The notes under the pieces are model-generated. The model did not search any database. It had not been told where the DNA came from and saw nothing but the letters and a program-made list of their open reading frames with translations. Source: Acanthosepion pharaonis (Eukaryota > Mollusca > Cephalopoda > Sepiida > Sepiidae). Taken from it: 64,000 nucleotides of DNA. Location: the NCBI GenBank assembly GCA_903632075.3, contig CAHIKZ030001779.1, forward strand, positions 1,681,001 through 1,745,000. Reading direction: 5' to 3'. Made by a program: the position numbers and the translations under genes. Numbering within the stretch: position 1 is the first letter of the stretch; the number at the start of each line of letters is the position of its first letter. Below are positions 1 to 11,625 of the stretch, piece after piece.

Positions 1-849
1 AGAAATATTTAAATTTGACATTCTTTTCAAAATAATTACCTTTATTATATCTTACTATTATTTATAATGGAATTCTACTGATGTAAGGTAAAAATTTCAA
101 TAGGAAAGAAGCAAAAGTAATACAAGTTTTATTTTTATTATTCAGGGTATTTCTCTCAAATATTGCAACATTAAAGGAAAGGATTGTCTTAAAATTTTAT
201 AACACATCATTATATTCTTTTTTCACTTTGTCCTTTTACTTGTCAAATTGATCGATTTACTCTATAGCTAGGCTTATCATATGTCTCTCTATGAGGAATG
301 TGTCCCAGTGATATAAGCAACTCATATTCATTTTTTATCTTGTGTGACAACCCTGAAGCTTATGGGGTGTTGATTCATGAACACTTTATTCAACAAGAAA
401 ACTATAATAAAAATTAAAAACTTGGGACATAGAAATTATGGTAAGCCTATTTCTAGCCATGTTATTAAAGAGAAGAAATTAGCCCCAGATTATTCTAACA
501 GAGTATACACAATTTGATCTATATTCACACACACACACACATACATATAAAAATAATTTTATTTCTCTCCCTTCCACACACACAAACATATACAAGTTAC
601 TATAAAATACATCAAGGAATTTTGGTTAGTTTTATCAAAATTTTTATAATTATTCACATTTTAAGAAAAGTATATCAGGAAATCAATAAGAATGAAAGAA
701 AAATCAAATCAAATGAAACAAATTAATAATGAAAAGAAACAATTCAGATAAAAAATAAATACACTTCCAAAACTGAGACCATCCTAAAAAGAAGGAATTA
801 TCTTGAGTTTTTTTATTTTTTATATGATGTTGCATTTAAATCATTGAAA
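1..849. other. AT-rich spacer with no recognisable gene
   Basis: This stretch is AT-rich and has short CA runs near 525-590. I see no coding similarity, no RNA gene and no paired repeat ends. The short open frame at 514-726 reads through the CA run and is not convincing. Confidence 0.6.
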
Positions 850-1060
850 ATCATAGTTGAGAGAAAAGCAAGAAGTGAGAAGATTTCTACAAGTGAGAAG
901 TGTGGGAGAACTATTACCTTTTTAGGTTAGTTACATCTAGGAATTTCAACAGTGAAATTAGGCAATCTATCTGCCAATTTAGTACTGTGCTTAAATTCAT
1001 GAAATCAAGGTACGAAAATGGAAGGCTCATCAAAACAATTATCATATAAGTATTTATAGA
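850..1060 (-). pseudogene. LINE reverse-transcriptase C-terminal relic
   Basis: On the minus strand this reads as a broken copy of the post-RT C-terminus of a non-LTR retrotransposon. A segment around FKHSTKLAD, followed by FTVEIPRCN, corresponds to YKFKYSTKLATL and FAVEMARCDC in the better preserved copy at 57272-57698. At DNA level both loci share a block beginning gccaatttagtactgt (about 973-1020 here, 57371-57420 there). Known LINE proteins carry a similar motif before a final WNSLP segment. Stops and frame changes interrupt this copy and no RT core remains. It is a dead fragment, and neither end can be placed precisely. Confidence 0.55.
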
Positions 1061-1254
1061 AAAGGTACAGAGAATACACATGAAAGTGGTGGGAAGTGGA
1101 ATTTCTATGTTGGCAACTCTGGTGAAATAAACATTTCTATATGCATTTACATCAGTAGACCTAGTTCTGGATAGCTGTCTGTTATGGAGTTGATTTCACA
1201 GTGGAGGCTTGTATTTGTACTAAGTCAGTCCTAAAACTGGTTCGATGTACAAAA

Positions 1255-1451
1255 TGTTATGAACTTGATATAATAGGTATAACGCAGTAATCTAGTTGTG
1301 GTGGCTGATACTTTAATATCCGACTAACGGTCGTCTGGCATCGACTGACTGACCAACTCACTGAGTGACTTTACTTGTTACTCCTACTACTCCTACTTAT
1401 TATAGGTGGGAGAGTCTATTAACTATAGAATAGGTGTGTTCCACTACAACA
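1255..1451. repeat. Possible solo LTR, about 197 bp
   Basis: This block is less AT-rich than its surroundings. It starts TGTTATGAAC and ends CCACTACAACA, giving the TGTT...AACA ends expected of an LTR. On the minus strand a TATAATAA string lies about 45 bp inside the end. No target duplication is visible: the flanks are CAAAA and CTATC. The minus-strand start (TGTTGTAG...ACACCTA) resembles the start of the block at 8723. The call rests only on the termini and the base composition. Confidence 0.3.
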
Positions 1452-1912
1452 CTATCATTGACACATTGTAAAGGTAACAGCGGCAGATGTCATGGCATCC
1501 ACAACCCAGATCTGAGCAAATGTGGTTTTAGGAGTGTCAACATGAACCATTGGTAATTGTTTAATTAAAGCAGGGCTACAACAACACATGCCTTTTGCCA
1601 AACTATCCCCTTTAGCACAACACCATCTGGTATATCTCCAGTAGTGTCAGGACAAATCCACTATTGTTCAATGATGAGAGAATGTTCTGCCTTTGTGCAA
1701 GTAAGATACTTTACAACAATATGAAATAAAAGGACAAGCTAAATAAACCACTGTTAAACATACCAAAAACCAGTTTTCAACTTAGAATCTCTATGAACTT
1801 CTACAGTGCAAAACACAATTAAATATAATGCTTATTTTTGGTCACACAACAATGTATAAATTAAAAAAAAGCAAATTGTCAAACAATATTATTTAGAATG
1901 AAGAGATTAGAG

Positions 1913-2043
1913 GGGGATGTTGAAAAGTTCCTGGCCTGACCCACTTCCTAAATTCTGGCCCTATAAACAGAATAAATCAGATTTTTGAGGTGAACCTTTT
2001 CTTGGTCAAGCTGAGTCCTTTTCAGTAGCCCATCATACTAGAA
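1913..2043. mobile_element. Mariner-type MITE copy, about 130 bp
   Basis: The left end contains gttgaaaagttcctggcctg, and the right end reverse-complements to a related string containing ctgaaaaggactcagcttgacc. The ends therefore form an imperfect inverted repeat of about 28 bp. Related short elements occur at 21548-21645 and 34362-34484, so this is a dispersed family. There is no coding sequence. Size and TIR style suggest a non-autonomous Tc1/mariner element, but no TA duplication is clear. Confidence 0.45.
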
Positions 2044-3334
2044 ATATTAACACAGGTAAATTAATTAATATGCCATTTATATTATACATAAATTATTATA
2101 TATAAATTATATTATTATCATAATTATATTTCCGTATAGTGTTTGATAAATCAATTTTAAATTTCCCTTTCTAAGACTATATTTGTTCAATTAGGTATCA
2201 TTGTCATTGTAGAGTAATTATTTTTGTGCTTTTGCACATATTTCTTTCTTCTCAAATTAGAACAAGAGGAAATTAGACAAGAAGAACTTGTAAAATTAAG
2301 AAAAAAACAAGCAACTAGATTTGGTATTTGTTGGACATTTTCATAAGATTGTGGTTATGTTCTAAATCACTATTTTTCATTGTATTATAGAAACTCTTTT
2401 TATATTAAATTAATCATTTTTCTAGGCTAGGTTATTTTTGTCTCATATTGATATTGAATAGCACACACAAAAAAGAAATATTTAGTATATTATGAAATGA
2501 AATGTGAAAACATTGTATTATTCCCATCAGAAACATTTAGTAATAAAAATGTAGAAAAGAAAGAGGAATAATTAGAGATATTTTGTTTGGTATATTTGTG
2601 GAGAAAACAAACTATTGTCAGAAAGTGATACTCTAAATAATCAGATGGCCTCATTGTAAGCAAGAATTGTCAACCAATGTAATAAATCTGTGGAAATTGA
2701 TTGAAAGTGAAAAATTCTATTTGTGTTTCAAGAAGAATATCCTGTGAATAATTTGCAATGACAAGCATATTGAATCTTGTAATTTAACAAAGCATATATC
2801 ATGGAAATTATGATATGGTATAGAACTCCGCACGCACACACACACACACATGTGCACATGTGCATACACACATACATATACCAATTAGACAGAAAGACCA
2901 TAGATAGATTGAAATCAGAATACAAGGTGCTCGATAAGAAATAAACCACTCAAAGACAGTGATATCAATATGAAAATAACCATTAACAGAACATTTAAAC
3001 AATGATAAACAAAATATTTCTATAAAGAAAAATTATAGATGAAAATACTATAAAACAAAATTTATACAAAGCAACTTTGGATGAGGAATATTTCACAGAA
3101 ACTTTCTCCTTGGATCACACAGACATCTCCGATGTTAGGTTCCTCCTTAGGTCTAGCATAGGAATAAATACCATATCAAAGTCATTAATAAATAAAAAGA
3201 AATGACAGCAAAAAAGCAACAGCAGTAAGAAAGGAGCATAAACAGCGAATACGATCAAGCTTGAGAACTTCATGGGCAGCTGTAGGTAGGAAAGGAGAAC
3301 ATTAAGTTTAAGTCTCCAAGTTTTAGATTCAGGA
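2044..3334. other. AT-rich spacer with a small CA array
   Basis: Apart from an interrupted CA/TG microsatellite at about 2831-2878, I see no structured feature. Open frames on the minus strand at 2728-3002 exist only because they cross the CA array. Confidence 0.55.
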
Positions 3335-3575
3335 TTGTCCCATGGGACAATAACTTAGTGGATTAATGCATTGGTTCATGAATTTGTTGACATAGTAATT
3401 GGGAGTTCAATCCCTGGACAAACAATAACTGAGCAGTAAAAACAAGACATGATATCCCTAGACATGGACAGCAGAATGGTCTGCACACATAGATTAAATA
3501 AAGTGTTCAATTTGAAATTTCCTTGATTGACAGATACCTGAAGAAGGCTAGAAGCACAATGCCTGAAAGATTTTG
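3335..3575 (+). mobile_element. Degraded tRNA-derived SINE-like sequence
   Basis: Around 3354-3412 the DNA looks like a decayed tRNA. An A-box-like stretch (tggattaatgcattgg) is followed about 35 bp later by a B-box-like gggagttcaatccc whose GGGA/TCCC ends can pair. Downstream, at about 3539-3571, sits ctgaagaaggc, a 12-base loop, then gcctgaaag. That layout matches a hammerhead-like core (CTGANGA, a 4-bp stem, GAAA). No other copy of this family was found here and the 3' end is undefined. An internal pol III promoter followed by an unrelated body is the usual SINE plan, but this copy is too worn to be sure. Confidence 0.35.
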
Positions 3576-3863
3576 ATAATATTATAACAAGATGAAGACA
3601 TTTATCTAAATGTAAATAATAAATTTTTAACTGATGAATTTGATAGCAAATAATTTTCAGCCTAATATTTTTACATAGAAGTTTTCTGTTGTAAATATTT
3701 TTGTGAAATTGAATTATCCTTGTTCTGCTAATATTTTCCATTTTAGCTAATTGCAAAGTGAAGTCAGATAAGTATTGCTTACTTATTTGCATTATTTCCA
3801 GTCATCAAGTTTCTGGTATAATTAGTAGATTGCTTATTCATGAGTTATATTGCAATTTTATTA

Positions 3864-3893
3864 TTGTGGTGATGTATATATATCACCACAACA
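3864..3893. repeat. Short perfect hairpin
   Basis: The arms ttgtggtgat and atcaccacaa form a 10-bp perfect stem around a gtatat loop. It stands alone in AT-rich DNA. It could be a cruciform-prone site or the core of a very small palindromic element. Confidence 0.6.
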
Positions 3894-4174
3894 ATATAAA
3901 CTCTGAAAGAAAATATCATAGCTCATTTCTAAACACAGACATAAAAACCAATTCCTATTACACTACCTATAGTTACATCATAACAAAAAACTAGACAACT
4001 AATAACCATAGCCTATAGTAAAATTTATTTCAAATATCAAACTTTAGAACTGAAGAGAGAATACAGAAAAAATAAGTAAATAAATGAAATAATAAAATAT
4101 GATGAAATGAAATAAAAAAAAATTAATTAAAATAAATAATGTAAAATCAAATAATCAGGAAAAAAAGTTCCCTG

Positions 4175-4350
4175 TTAATTTTCTGCCTTAATTGATCACT
4201 AGAGTATTACTATTCTGTGTGAACTTTCTATATTAACAAATGGTGTCTTATCAGAACATTTTCATCAGTTCCAGTAAGTCTTCAGTTGTCTATATAGAGA
4301 GCCCACACAGAATAGTAATACTCTGATGATCAATTAAGACAGAAAATTAA
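4175..4350. mobile_element. MITE with 47-bp terminal inverted repeats
   Basis: Positions 4175-4221 and 4304-4350 are near-perfect inverted copies, both built around cagagtattactattctgtg or its variant. The element is 176 bp and non-coding. The outermost bases are TTAA on both sides. TTAA could be the duplicated target of a piggyBac-type insertion, which would make the element 4179-4346, or it could simply be part of the TIR. The arms differ at only a few positions, so the element does not look very old. Confidence 0.75.
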
Positions 4351-4439
4351 TAATAACAATGAAGTGTTGATTTCTGTGTCCACATTGTTTATATCTTCAA
4401 ATGATTTTTCATTAATATTGAACAGGACTTCTTCAGGCT

Positions 4440-5345
4440 GAAGAATTCTGAAGAAGCCCTTTCAGCTCTCCATCCTCTCAAGACTGCGGAATAATTGATA
4501 GCATTTCTGACAGTATAGACAAGGCTCTCTCTCTCCATCTGTTTGCTCACATATTAGTGTTTGGCGATTTTAACACCCATTACACCAAGTGGCTTAAGAA
4601 TGCTACTACTGACCTTACAGGCATTCAAACACTTAATTTTTCAGTTTCTCAATCCCTCACACAGATAGTTGACTTCCCCAAGCATTTTGCCTACAACCGG
4701 GACGGTAAGGCCTCTCTTCTGGATCTGTGTTTTACCTCCATCTCCAAGTCTTGTAGCGCCTCATAGCAATTCCCTCTCGGTAACTCCGATCACGCTGTAG
4801 TGTCTATCAACGATCACGCTGTAGTTCTGCTATCAATGTGCTGACTGGGACTCGTTCCATGATTTCCTCTGCGATGTCTCTTGGGATGTTGTCTTTATGC
4901 TTCCTGTTCAAGAATGTGCTTCTGAGGTCTCCTTCTGGGTCAAAGCTGGAATCGATGCTTTCGTCCCCTCAAGGAAATTTAAGGTCAGCCACCATTGCCC
5001 ACAGGAACTACTTCTTCCATCTCTATCATAGTGACATGTCCAACTGCAATAATGTCCTCTGCCTATAATGAGTGTAAGCATGTCCTCAATGGAGCTAAGT
5101 CGCTATTTGCTGCTTGAATGAAGGAACGCATTGCATCTACCAAATTCAGCTCCAAGGATTATTGGCGTCTCTGCAAGAGCGTACTAAACAGTAGCAAACC
5201 CTCTATACCTCCTTTGTTCAACCAGTTTGAAGTTCTGACCTCCTCTGCTGACAGGGCTGAATGCTTTGCTCTCACTTCAAATCCTCTATAACCACTTGTG
5301 TACTAGTGGCTTCCAGCCTTGCTAGGGGTGAAATGCTTAAAAAAA
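4440..5345 (+). mobile_element. LINE copy A: endonuclease kept, RT deleted
   Basis: An open frame running to 4766 is the C-terminal half of an apurinic-like endonuclease. It has the GDFN catalytic motif (about 4562-4573), then LLDLCFTS, and SDHAVVSI follows in another frame. From 4838 to 5275 the frames give the linker between endonuclease and RT, including DYWRLCKS and PPLFNQFEVL. The sequence then jumps at about 5288 directly to the 3' end (tgtgtactagtgg... gaaatgcttaaaaaaaa). The same 3' end closes copy B at 39160-39212. The whole RT domain is therefore missing. The endonuclease type suits a CR1/L2/Jockey-like non-LTR element. Confidence 0.75.
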
Positions 5346-5612
5346 AGAAAAAAGAGATGAAATGCATAATACAAGCTTTTTTTTCCATATTGGCATATTT
5401 TTGTTGTCTGTACAGGGTAATTTGGAAATATGAAAATAGCTTATACTCCCATAGAAGTATTAACCTTTTTGGTGGTGGTGGGGGGGGCTCACCTGTGGGA
5501 GATTCCTAGAATATTTTTGAGTGGGACATTGAACAAGTGAAGACTGTTTGAAATTATAAGTTCAGTTTTTCTGTAATGTACTTTGATAGAAGTTATAAGA
5601 TTCTTTTGAATC

Positions 5613-5615
<3 letters not shown>

Positions 5616-5694
<79 letters not shown>
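5616..5694. repeat. (TG)n microsatellite, about 40 units
   Basis: This is an uninterrupted TG run. A minus-strand open frame over it encodes a threonine-histidine run and is an artefact. Confidence 0.98.
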
Positions 5695-5695
<1 letters not shown>

Positions 5696-6240
5696 TATAT
5701 AAGCAAGGTGTATCAAAAATACTTTTACAAACTTTTGGGGGTTGGTTCTACACACCGAAAGAAGGAGAAAATTAATTCCAGTGTTCCAAAAACGGTTACA
5801 TAAACACAGAAAATAAAATCCTTTCAAAATCATTCAAAAATACTCCCATTAAAAAAAATAAACTTTGGTAAATTTACCAATTTATAAAAAAAACAGCCAA
5901 TTCAACAAAACGTCTAAAAGAATTTTTGCTGCTTATATATGTGTGTGTGAGTGTGTGTTTTCAATGAAAAAGCAATTATATTAGAAATGATGAGTTTTTG
6001 AGCACATGTGGGGGTGTGGGTGTGAGCATGCACATGTTAGCTGCATATTGGAAGCATCCATTTGAAAGGAGTAATGGACATGCAAGTGAACATCGACATG
6101 CAAATGTCTCCAACAGCCAAAGAAAAAATGCAAATATACAAAAAATATGAACATTCCAAAAACATTTTAACCCTTGAGGAGTGGATGTAATCCACAAAAC
6201 TCTTAGTAGGCTGTTAGAGTAAGTCAATTTTTCTATTTTA

Positions 6241-6245
<5 letters not shown>

Positions 6246-6282
<37 letters not shown>
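6246..6282. repeat. (AT)n microsatellite
   Basis: A pure AT run lies just outside the fold-back element that begins at about 6324. Confidence 0.95.
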
Positions 6283-6284
<2 letters not shown>

Positions 6285-6323
6285 GATATGTGATAATGAT
6301 ATATATTTTTATATATCAAGAAA

Positions 6324-7151
6324 AGTATTGAGGAAATTGTAAGACAAAATAGAAAAAAGTTTATTTGTGACGCGTTTCATCCATTAGGACTTCATTAGAC
6401 TGGGTTTGTTGACATTGTTGTGACTACACATGTGCATGAACAAGAGATGCTGGTAGTTTCAAATTATTTTTTTATTTAAATATTTTTTTAAAATAATTTT
6501 TTGCAATCTAGCCAAATTAATATATCTTCTTTTTCTTTTACTTTCCATCATCTTTGTTTTCTTTGTCTTTGTTGTGATAGAGTTAGTGGGTAGAATACAA
6601 CCAAAATAATTTATCTAAACTCAAACATAAAATTTGTTACAACTACAACTACAACTACATCTAAAACTATCAAAGACTTAATCAATAAAAAACAAAACAA
6701 CAAGCCAAACTTGAAGGAGGAATTTACTCTATCAACTGCAAGGATTACCAGAAAAATATCAAGACGCTTAGACTGTAAGAACACAAAAGAGACATTTTAA
6801 AAAAAACAACACACAGAATACATTGGTTGTTCACTGTGACAAAACTGACCACAATTTTGACATAAAATATACTACTCTAATTAAAAGAGAAAATAAGTCT
6901 AGAAAGTTCTTTAATCATTAGGTCAGCCACAATAAATTCATGTCTGGGTTCTTATATTTCACCATTTCTGCCAGATTTTCTGTTATCACAATGTGGTATA
7001 TTTAAATACAAAAAAAAAATAGGATCTCTTGTTCATGCATGTGTAGTCACAACAGCATCAACAAATCCAGTCTAATGAAATCCTAATGGATGACATGCAT
7101 CACAAATAAACTTTTTTCCATTTTGTCTTGCAATTTCCTCGAAACTGTTTC
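6324..7151. mobile_element. Fold-back element with ~127-bp inverted arms
   Basis: The left arm (6324-6449) and right arm (7022-7151) are inverted copies at roughly 85% identity. They share ggaaattg.aagacaaaat at the outer side, catccattagga in the middle and catgaacaagagat at the inner side. The 570-bp interior is AT-rich and non-coding. Long terminal inverted repeats around non-coding DNA are typical of non-autonomous DNA transposons. I could not find a target duplication and cannot assign a superfamily. Confidence 0.75.
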
Positions 7152-8722
7152 AACTGTAAATCATTTTCCTATTTTAAATCAGTTGGTCTCTGTTTTGGTT
7201 CATTTATGCTTCACTGGGATATTGTGATGGCAAAAGTGAATTGATAGCAAGTTGAATTATTTTTACTGATATACGAGTATACTTATGTGAGTGCTTGAGA
7301 TAGGCTAAGAACTTTTGTCTATTTCAACCTGAAAGTCTACATCATCAATATCAACATTTTCCCTGAGTAATGTGAATTCATGTCAGATCATTGCTTATAG
7401 GTAAGATCAATTCATTCCATGTGTAATAATTCCAGTAGCTGCCTGTTATTGTATTGTGTAAATAATGTCAAAGCAAGTGATTCATTGTTATTCTTGGCAA
7501 AGTTTTCATCTTTCATTTGACAATAGGAAAAATCACACTAGAAATTGAATGATATAGCTAGCTTATCCTTTATTCTAGTGACTGAACATTAAGTAGAACC
7601 TGTCTTCATTCCCAGAAAGAACAACTTCCCAATAGTTTGTTTTGCTCTTTTTATAATTGTGGCATGACAGTCACAACAGCAGCTTTTGCTTTTATTTTTG
7701 TCATCACTGTTTAGTTTAAGGTGACTTATCAGTCATCAATGTTATACTCACTGCAATTAGGTCTTTTTTTTTACTCACACTACATGCCGATTGGATTTTG
7801 CTAAGAAAGCAAAAAAAAGAAACAAAATAAAAACAGTCATTTTCTGTGCATGGGCTCCAAGCATTACCTAGGGTCTACAAAACAAAATCCCTGCAATAAA
7901 ACACAATAGCTATTTTTCTTGGAAAAAAACATGACCAGATATGCTTAAAAGAAAGCCCCTCATAAATGACTGACACAGTAGCAGGCTGAAAAGCCACCTG
8001 TTGCTGTATTGTCACTGTCACTACCATAATTGCTTCTCTCGTGACAACTGTGGCCTTGCCAAAGGTTCATTAATCTCATCCAATCTTCACATGTATGATA
8101 CAGTCAACAGACCAGCCTGACACTATTGGGCTGCTAAAACTAACCACTATGATTTCTAAAATCTTAATATCTCCACTATCTAGCTCCAGGCCTCCCTTGT
8201 CATCACCACTGTGACCCTGTTTCATTTACACCACAATTGACCAGAATCCAACAAACATTCTGATTGATCAACCTTCACTATCCACTCCCAGTCTCCCTTG
8301 TCGACACCACTTTAACTTTGGCAACCAACCTGCCAGTGCACCTCACAATGAATCAACCCACCACCGTGATCTCAATTGGCCAACACACCTTACTAGACAG
8401 TTCAGCTTGGTCTTACACAACCACCAGCCCATTAAACATCTCACAGGTATTGATTTCAACCTTAAAGAAAGGCATGCATTAAAATCCACCAACAGCTAAT
8501 TTACCTATCCTCTGAGCCAAACTGTGACCTCAGCCAACTAACCCAAGAAAACCAGTCAACTCCAAGCCCTACTGACAATATCTTTACTCCTAATCACTTT
8601 TCTTACCAACAACAACTGAAAAACCACACATGAACAATTTTTGCCAAAACAGTACAGCTTGTCATTCACACTGGAAGCTCCAATATGAACATTTCAGAGT
8701 GTTTGAGTGTCAATTTAAGAAC
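7152..8722. other. Spacer with a C-rich, CA-rich block at about 7980-8640
   Basis: The first 800 bp are ordinary AT-rich DNA. From about 7980 to 8640 the plus strand becomes rich in C and poor in G, with many ccaac, caccac and aacca strings. The 72-codon frame at 8264-8482 lies in it and resembles no family I know. The shift in composition suggests an old insertion or a decayed tandem array, but I find no ends. Confidence 0.4.
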
Positions 8723-8942
8723 TGTTGTGTACGATACACCTAATTTACATAAGTGGAGTACCGACCATATAAATATGGGTTGGTACCGGAAGACGGGGGA
8801 AGATTAAGAGATCGAATCCAGAGACTCTGCCCGACTGCGACTTAGTCAACCCATTCTGCAGGAACAGTCTTCCCAAGAATATACCAAAACTACCTGTAAA
8901 TATTGTGTACCTTTTTTCATTGTTTCAATACATTTTGTTACA
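8723..8942. repeat. Possible solo LTR, about 220 bp
   Basis: The block runs from TGTTGTGTACG to CATTTTGTTACA and is richer in GC than its flanks. A TATAAATA box lies at about 8776. These are LTR-like features. No target duplication is seen (flanks AGAAC and TACAT), so this may be a truncated or rearranged LTR. Confidence 0.35.
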
Positions 8943-8989
8943 TACATTTTGTGTTGTATTATTATTATTCCATGCTTATTCAAGCTTCA

Positions 8990-9540
8990 ACAAGAACAGT
9001 GCAGAGGATTTGGAAAGAGTTGGATGAGTCTAATGGTGATTATGAAGGTATGGCAGGTTGAAAAACTCACTCTGATCATTCTGATAAGAAAAGAACTCCC
9101 GAAGTTGGTGATGAGGGCCTCAGACTCAATACAGAGGCCTACATAAAGTGCCTTGAGGTGGTAGCATTGCCCTGTGCCAAGATAGTGGCTGCTGGAAGAT
9201 CCTATATCTGGTAACAGGACTTGACACCATGCCACACAAGCAGAAGAACCTAGTGATGACTGTCAGACAATTTCTGTGACTACATCATCCATTACATCTG
9301 GCCACCTAACTACCCAGACTGCAACCCCCAAGATTATTATGTGTGGCACACAGTTGAGCAAGAGACCAACAAAACACCTTGTAAAACCAAAGATCAACTG
9401 AAGGCAAGGATTATGACAGCATTTACCAACTCAACAAAGAGACCATCCAGAAGAGTTGCAGGAGATTCCAAAGTTGTCTGGAGGCAGTTGTTGAAGCCAA
9501 TGTGGATTTTGTGAATAAATTTAGTAATTAGTATTTGAAG
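8990..9540 (+). pseudogene. Mariner-like transposase remnant with internal deletion
   Basis: Frames on the plus strand give consecutive pieces of an IS630/Tc1/mariner transposase. An early RxWKELDESN-like stretch (about 9003-9030) jumps to LNTEAYIKCLE (about 9125-9157). After that come PYIW.QD and PCHTS (about 9202-9240) around the second catalytic aspartate. Next is a WPPNxPDCNPxDYYVW-like block (about 9298-9350), where the third acidic position is D. The C-terminus has ETNKTPC, then KARIMTAFTNSTK. Several frameshifts and stops separate the pieces, and the region between the DNA-binding domain and the first catalytic residue is lost. Similar elements are common in invertebrates. This copy cannot make transposase. 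Confidence 0.8.
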
Positions 9541-11625
9541 ATATTTTTGTGTAATTTTGGTAAATATATCTGTTAAAATGAGATGTCAGTGTTATTTTCA
9601 TTTTTGTGTAATTTACAGGACAATTTATCCATTGCACACTGTATGTATATATTTCAATAGTCTTACAAATATACATTGAAATTTTAATCCTTGTTTGCTC
9701 TTTCCCTTGCTCGTTATAAACATCAAGTACGGTATAATTTTAAGAAAAGGAGTAACAAGTAGCAATCCATTTACATATAATTGAAAGCTTGTAATTTTGT
9801 TGATAACATTTTCATTTCCTGTATATTTATAAACAAGGCAGAAATACTGTAGTGAAGTGTGCTAGAGGATTTTACGTGACAAGGTTGATGTTGCTGGTCA
9901 CAAAAGGAGTTGTGACTTGAGGATAAAAGCTTTCAGAATAAACAAATTAAATATTTAAAAAGAAAAAAGAATTCAACACATAAAGGATTATCTTGTATAT
10001 AATATATATATATATAAGAGACCTGGCTCACAATAGAAAAGAAAGAGAATATTATTATATTTACAAAAACTGCCAAATAAGGAAAAAAAATATTTATGTA
10101 CCTAGCTGTAGAGTGTGTGTAATTTGCATGTGGTTTGTTTGAAATTACATAGTCAGTTCGCTGAGCAATTAAGTCTCCCCAGTGGCAAAGACTGGCTACA
10201 TCTTCTGCCTACTTCATCTTGGAGTAAGAAAGAGAAGGTTTATGTCCTTTCTTTTATAGTCCTCAAACAATGCCACTTAGCTTCATCCTGGCAGACAAGA
10301 TGAGTGTAATCCCCATAAGACTGATCCTTAGCTTGAATTTAACAAATCATCAATCATATATTTGCTTTATTAAAATTTATAAAAAATGTTTTCTTCTAAA
10401 ATCCAAATATTGCTGAGTAAAATGCTATTGCTTAGACAAAAGATAAGATTAAAGTGTCAAATTTGAGCTGTTCAGATCAATAAAAATGTACAGAAAAAGT
10501 TTAAATTTTCCTAATCTTAAAAGAAGTTTGTTAATCTATAAACAGTATATATATTGCTTCAAAGATGCAAATCAGACAAACTATGCTGTTTATTTGCATC
10601 AATATTTTAATATTTTATTTTAATCAATATATTTTCATTCTTGTTAATATTTTTATTATATTTTTGCCTATGTGTTATATACACTTTTGTAAAGAAGCAG
10701 ATATTATTTCTGTCAATATGCAAAAATCAATGAAATGATGTCAGTTATTTTTTTCATATGTATGTGTGTGTGTGGTTTTTCATTTTTAGATAAAGACAAA
10801 ACAAGATATAATTTTTATGCACGAGACAGTCAGACAGACTGACCAAAAATGATTTTTGAACAGAATATAATTTCACAAAAAAGTAAAAGTAAAAATTTAT
10901 CAATAACTAAAATCCTATACTTCATAAAATTCATTTCCTTCTTGCTTTGCAGACAATAGATTTATTTTTACATTTTTTGGGGCTAAACTTAAAGCTAAGG
11001 AAAATAAAATGGAATTTTTTTTACTGTGTATTATACTGCAAAGATGTCTTATTAATAAATTTTAATAATAACATTGCTTTTCTTTAAATTATAATAATAA
11101 TATTACAAATAAATCACATAAAAAATTGTTATTAGAGCATAAAAATGAGAGTTCAATAGAATAAAATTATATCTCAAGTGGAGATCTCAGTAGAGAAATT
11201 TGACAAAGGCATAGAAGCAAGATACAATGGTATAAGCAAGAATTAAAACAGTTTACCTGGGAAACTTAAAGGTAAATGTTTTTTTTATTCTTGTTTGGAT
11301 TTGTGTATATTATTTGGAAATGTAAACTCCTATAAAAACATACTTATAAAAATTTCAAAAATTTTATTTTCTGAAAGAAAATAAAACCTGCTGCAACAGT
11401 ATTTTCACTATTGGCTGAATTAATAACGAAAAAGAAAAAAATGCAAATCAGATTCAATTACAAAAAAAATATTTATTTATTTCTAACCAGCTAAATAAGG
11501 GGTTTTGCAAAAATTCATCCCTTTTTGCTGAGAATAAGATAACCTATTCTCTGAGTAACACAATGTAAAATATATATCAGAAAAACGAAACTTAAAAATT
11601 ACAATGCAAAAAAAAAAAAAAGAAT
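9541..11625. other. AT-rich spacer
   Basis: About 2 kb contain a short (TA)n run at 10000-10015, poly-A and poly-T tracts and short open frames without recognisable similarity. A run of A followed by a run of C (11605-11640) marks the edge of the next block. Confidence 0.55.

Noticed and set aside
3376..3792. 138-codon minus-strand frame
   Set aside because: It crosses the tRNA-like SINE head and AT-rich spacer, and shows no domain, signal or codon pattern of a gene.
5489..5833. 114-codon minus-strand frame with a TH repeat
   Set aside because: It is the translation of the (TG)n microsatellite at 5616-5694 with unrelated flanks.
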